From an uncultured Gammaproteobacteria bacterium (GTDB taxonomy: Bacteria > Pseudomonadota > Gammaproteobacteria > Steroidobacterales > Woeseiaceae), in contig CALBPI010000012.1 in assembly GCA_937899415.1 (NCBI GenBank), forward strand, positions 1 through 44,365: a DNA stretch of 44,365 bases, written 5' to 3'. Within the stretch, counting starts at the first letter, position 1, and every line of letters starts with the position of its first letter. This document shows positions 42,073 to 44,365 of this stretch, one piece after another. The notes below the pieces were generated by a model. That model made no database searches and had not been told where the DNA came from. It saw only the letters and a list, made by a program, of their open reading frames with translations. Position numbers and translations under genes: made by a program.

Positions 42073-43335
42073 TCATACCACAAAGCCGTCGTTCAGTTTG
42101 GGCTTCACCGGGTGATTCTTGAGCGCCACATAGACGGGCAGGCCATTCTTGTAAGGCGGGTAGTCCTCGCCGCGAATCAGGGGCGCAAGGTAGGTCCGGG
42201 CGCGGGCCGTGATGCCGAAGCCGTCCTTGGTGATGTAACGCTTCGGGACGAATTTTTCCTTGTTGGCCACGCGGGAAAGCGGCGCGGATTCTATCTTCCA
42301 CTTGTAGGGCTTGTCGGAGACTCGCTTGATGACCGGCATGACGGCCGTTTCACCGGCCACAGCCAGCTTCACGGCGTGCTTGCCGACTGCGTAGGCCTGT
42401 TCGACGTCTGTCTTGGAGGCCAGGTGGCGCGCTGAGCGCTGCAGATAGTCGGCCACGGCGTAGTGGAACTTGTGGCCGAGATTGTCGCGCACCATGTTGG
42501 CGACAACCGACGCCACGCCACCGAGCTGGGCGTGGCCGAAGGCGTCGACCGTGCCCGCGTCGGCCAGGAATTTGCCGTTGGCGTAGCGCGTACCTTCACT
42601 GACGACGACTACGCAAAAGCCGTAGTCGCGGACGCATTCGTCGACGCGCTTCAGGAATCGTTTCTGGTCGAAGGGCACCTCGGGGAACAGGATGATGTGC
42701 GGCGGCTCGTCGCGCCCCTGGCCCGCGAGTCCGCCAGCAGCGGCAATCCACCCAGCGTGCCGGCCCATGACCTCGAGGATGAAAACCTTGGTCGAGGTCG
42801 ATGCCATCGACTGCACGTCGAGTGCGGCTTCCATGGTTGAGACGGCGATATACTTGGCCACGGAGCCGAAACCCGGGCAGCAATCGGTCACGGGCAGGTC
42901 GTTATCGACGGTCTTGGGGATGCCAATGCACTGCAGCGGTAGCTTCTTGCGTTTGGCCATCTGCGCCACCTTGTGCGCCGTGTCCATGGAGTCGTTGCCG
43001 CCGTTGTAGAAGAAGTAGCCGATGTCATGGGCGCGGAACACTTCGATAAGCCGCTCGTACTCGGCCAGGTTGTCCTCGATGGCCTTGAGCTTGTAACGGG
43101 CCGAGCCGAAGGCGCCGCCCGGGCGGTTGCGAAGTGCTGCGACGTTGCGTGCCGACTCGCGGTTCGTGTCGATCATGTCCTCAATGAGGGCCCCGATGAT
43201 CCCGTTGCGCCCCGCGTAGACGTTGGTGATCTTGTTCTTGTGCTTGCGTGCGGTTTCGATCACGCCGCAGGCTGAAGCGTTGATGACCGAGGTGACACCG
43301 CCCGATTGGGCGTAAAAAGCGTTTCTGGGGCTCAT
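42073..43335 (-). CDS. pfp: pyrophosphate-dependent 6-phosphofructokinase
   Basis: A 420-aa enzyme interconverting fructose-6-phosphate plus PPi and fructose-1,6-bisphosphate plus Pi. GGNDS at 112–116 has Asp where ATP-dependent enzymes have the GGDGS Gly, and PKTVDND at 140–146 is the PPi-type catalytic loop; MGRHAGWIAA and SEGTRY follow. The reaction is reversible, so it can serve glycolysis and gluconeogenesis. ATG at 43335 has AGGAGAAG just upstream. A 263-bp gap separates it from hppA downstream. Confidence 0.95.
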   Translation of the reverse strand: MSPRNAFYAQSGGVTSVINASACGVIETARKHKNKITNVYAGRNGIIGALIEDMIDTNRESARNVAALRNRPGGAFGSARYKLKAIEDNLAEYERLIEVFRAHDIGYFFYNGGNDSMDTAHKVAQMAKRKKLPLQCIGIPKTVDNDLPVTDCCPGFGSVAKYIAVSTMEAALDVQSMASTSTKVFILEVMGRHAGWIAAAGGLAGQGRDEPPHIILFPEVPFDQKRFLKRVDECVRDYGFCVVVVSEGTRYANGKFLADAGTVDAFGHAQLGGVASVVANMVRDNLGHKFHYAVADYLQRSARHLASKTDVEQAYAVGKHAVKLAVAGETAVMPVIKRVSDKPYKWKIESAPLSRVANKEKFVPKRYITKDGFGITARARTYLAPLIRGEDYPPYKNGLPVYVALKNHPVKPKLNDGFVV

Positions 43336-43522
43336 TGCGGACTTCTCCTGATCGTGGCCTGGGTGGCGCCTTCGCGGCGGCGCCTAGCTTAGCCGATTCG
43401 GCTGCCAAAGCGGTGGCGCGGCGGGGCGGCGTTGACGGCACGCGGTGCGGCAGTTAGGGTTTCGGCCCTTGTCTCGGGGCACTAGCCCCCGAAATCCCTT
43501 TTAAATCAACGCAGGCAGCGAC

Positions 43523-44167
43523 ATGCGGATCGTACTTCTTGGCGCGCCCGGGTCCGGTAAGGGCACGCAGGCACAACGCCTCCAGGCCGAACACGGCGCA
43601 CCTCAAATCTCCACGGGCGACCTGCTGCGTGCGGCCGTCAAGGCGGGCACAGAGCTTGGCAAACGTGCCAAGGCGGCCATGGACGCCGGCGAACTCGTGT
43701 CGGACGATATCGTGCTGGGCATGATCCACCACCGACTCGCTGAGCCCGACACGGAGACGAGCTTCGTTCTCGACGGCTTCCCGCGAAACGCCGCACAGGC
43801 ACAGGCACTTGAAGATCTGCTCACCGGCATTGAGAAGCCGCTCGACACCGCGGTGCTCATGGACGTCGACAACGACATCCTCATGAAGCGCCTCACAGGT
43901 CGACGCACCTGTTCGAAGACGGGCAAGATCGTCAACATCCACTTCTCGGCCAAGGAAGACATCGAGGATATCGTGGCGAACGGCGGCGAGCTCATGCGTC
44001 GTGCCGACGACAACGAAGAGACGATCGCCAATCGTCTGGGTGTCTACCGTGAACAGACCGCGCCGCTCATCGATTTCTATCGGGAGCGAGGCAAGCTTGT
44101 GACCGTCGACGCCGTGGGCTCGATGGAAGAGGTGCAGCAGCGACTTCTGGAGGCCGTAGGGGCCTGA
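43523..44167 (+). CDS. adk: adenylate kinase
   Basis: A 214-aa enzyme for ATP + AMP = 2 ADP. P-loop GAPGSGKGTQ at residues 7–16, AMP-site ISTGDLLRAAV and VLDGFPRNAAQAQAL, LID from TGRRTCSKTGKIVN to GGELMRRADDNEETIANRL. The LID has one Cys and so no four-Cys zinc site; its text differs from the enterobacterial HPASGR form. Divergent from pfp; a terminator follows 21 nt after the stop. Confidence 0.97.
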   Translation: MRIVLLGAPGSGKGTQAQRLQAEHGAPQISTGDLLRAAVKAGTELGKRAKAAMDAGELVSDDIVLGMIHHRLAEPDTETSFVLDGFPRNAAQAQALEDLLTGIEKPLDTAVLMDVDNDILMKRLTGRRTCSKTGKIVNIHFSAKEDIEDIVANGGELMRRADDNEETIANRLGVYREQTAPLIDFYRERGKLVTVDAVGSMEEVQQRLLEAVGA

Positions 44168-44187
44168 TTGCTGCGTAAGGCGAATGC

Positions 44188-44334
44188 CGGGGCGATGCCC
44201 CTTTTTCCATGGCTCACTTTGCTGCGCGTTACTTCCGAGGCGGTGGCGCGTGGTGAGTGTCGGGGCGATGCCCTTTTTCTCCATGGCTCGCTTCGCTGCG
44301 CGTTACATCCGAGGCGGAGGCGCGTGGAGAGTGT
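44188..44334 (+). repeat. two tandem ~73-bp repeats
   Basis: Copy 1 (44188–44260) and copy 2 (44261–44334) are near-identical: both start CGGGGCGATGCCC, continue through a T-run, CCATGGCTC, GCTGCGCGTTAC, CCGAGGCGG and GGCGCGTGG, and end GAGTGT. They differ at a few single bases and a 1–2 nt indel after the hairpin. The first hairpin is the adk terminator. A run of nine G follows copy 2, close to the window end. Confidence 0.85.
44189..44206 (+). terminator. adk terminator
   Basis: GGGGC-GAT-GCCCC followed by five T, 21 nt after the adk stop codon. The duplicated copy at 44262–44277 keeps a shorter stem and five T. Confidence 0.8.
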
Positions 44335-44365
44335 AGAGGGGGGGGGCGAAATATAAAAAGCGGTG

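Overview
The window is GC-rich DNA from a Gammaproteobacterium. The best pointers are the gene set pcm–rhodanese–tolC with waaA and hldE (Gram-negative outer membrane and LPS inner core), a PPi-dependent phosphofructokinase next to a proton pyrophosphatase and adk, and a secretin-based pilus/secretion locus. Deep-branching marine or Xanthomonadales-like lineages such as Woeseiaceae or Wenzhouxiangella would fit, but that placement is an inference from gene content.

Left edge (1–1080): a tight minus-strand array of divergent tRNA genes (Thr-UGU, Tyr-GUA and a cut-off Phe-like GAA tRNA) with 4–5 nt linkers. It is preceded by an intrinsic terminator, a near-leaderless 56-aa ORF with its own operator-like promoter, and an XRE-type regulator. 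This looks like the edge of an accessory or phage-derived element. Then (1091–3682) comes a compact operon of a four-helix membrane protein, a TPR membrane protein and a TPR–AAA+ ATPase, followed by a GAF–GGDEF diguanylate cyclase.

5.1–18.3 kb is a patchwork of small genes. It holds a secreted cupin, a cluster of small integral membrane proteins interleaved with two paralogous AraC regulators, an AbgT-family transporter, and a LysR regulator between doxX and a tautomerase pair. The LysR region carries the same 14-bp dyad upstream of both flanking targets. A Fur-box-controlled nitroreductase/methyltransferase divergon and a three-gene SnoaL/NTF2/VOC operon follow.

18.5–29.7 kb is the most distinctive region: an eight-gene, largely overlapping operon for a reduced type II secretion/type IV pilus-like machine. 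The order is prepilin, ATPase, inner-membrane platform, second prepilin, fused PilM–PilN/GspL-like, PilO/GspM-like, PilP/GspC-like, lipoprotein secretin. A membrane protein and a DUF5610-like protein follow. Sequences resembling sigma-28 promoters with correct spacing lie before the first prepilin and before the DUF5610-like gene.

29.8–44.4 kb is mostly conserved: a Tat-exported vanadium haloperoxidase, hldE–waaA, convergent tolC–rhodanese–pcm, a PAS–GGDEF–degenerate EAL protein, hppA, pfp and adk, ending in a short tandem repeat that includes the adk terminator. No gene-free stretch exceeds 300 bases; the longest gaps (about 3683–3959, 4914–5160, 18280–18546, 31550–31787, 41810–42072) hold promoters or nothing I can recognise.
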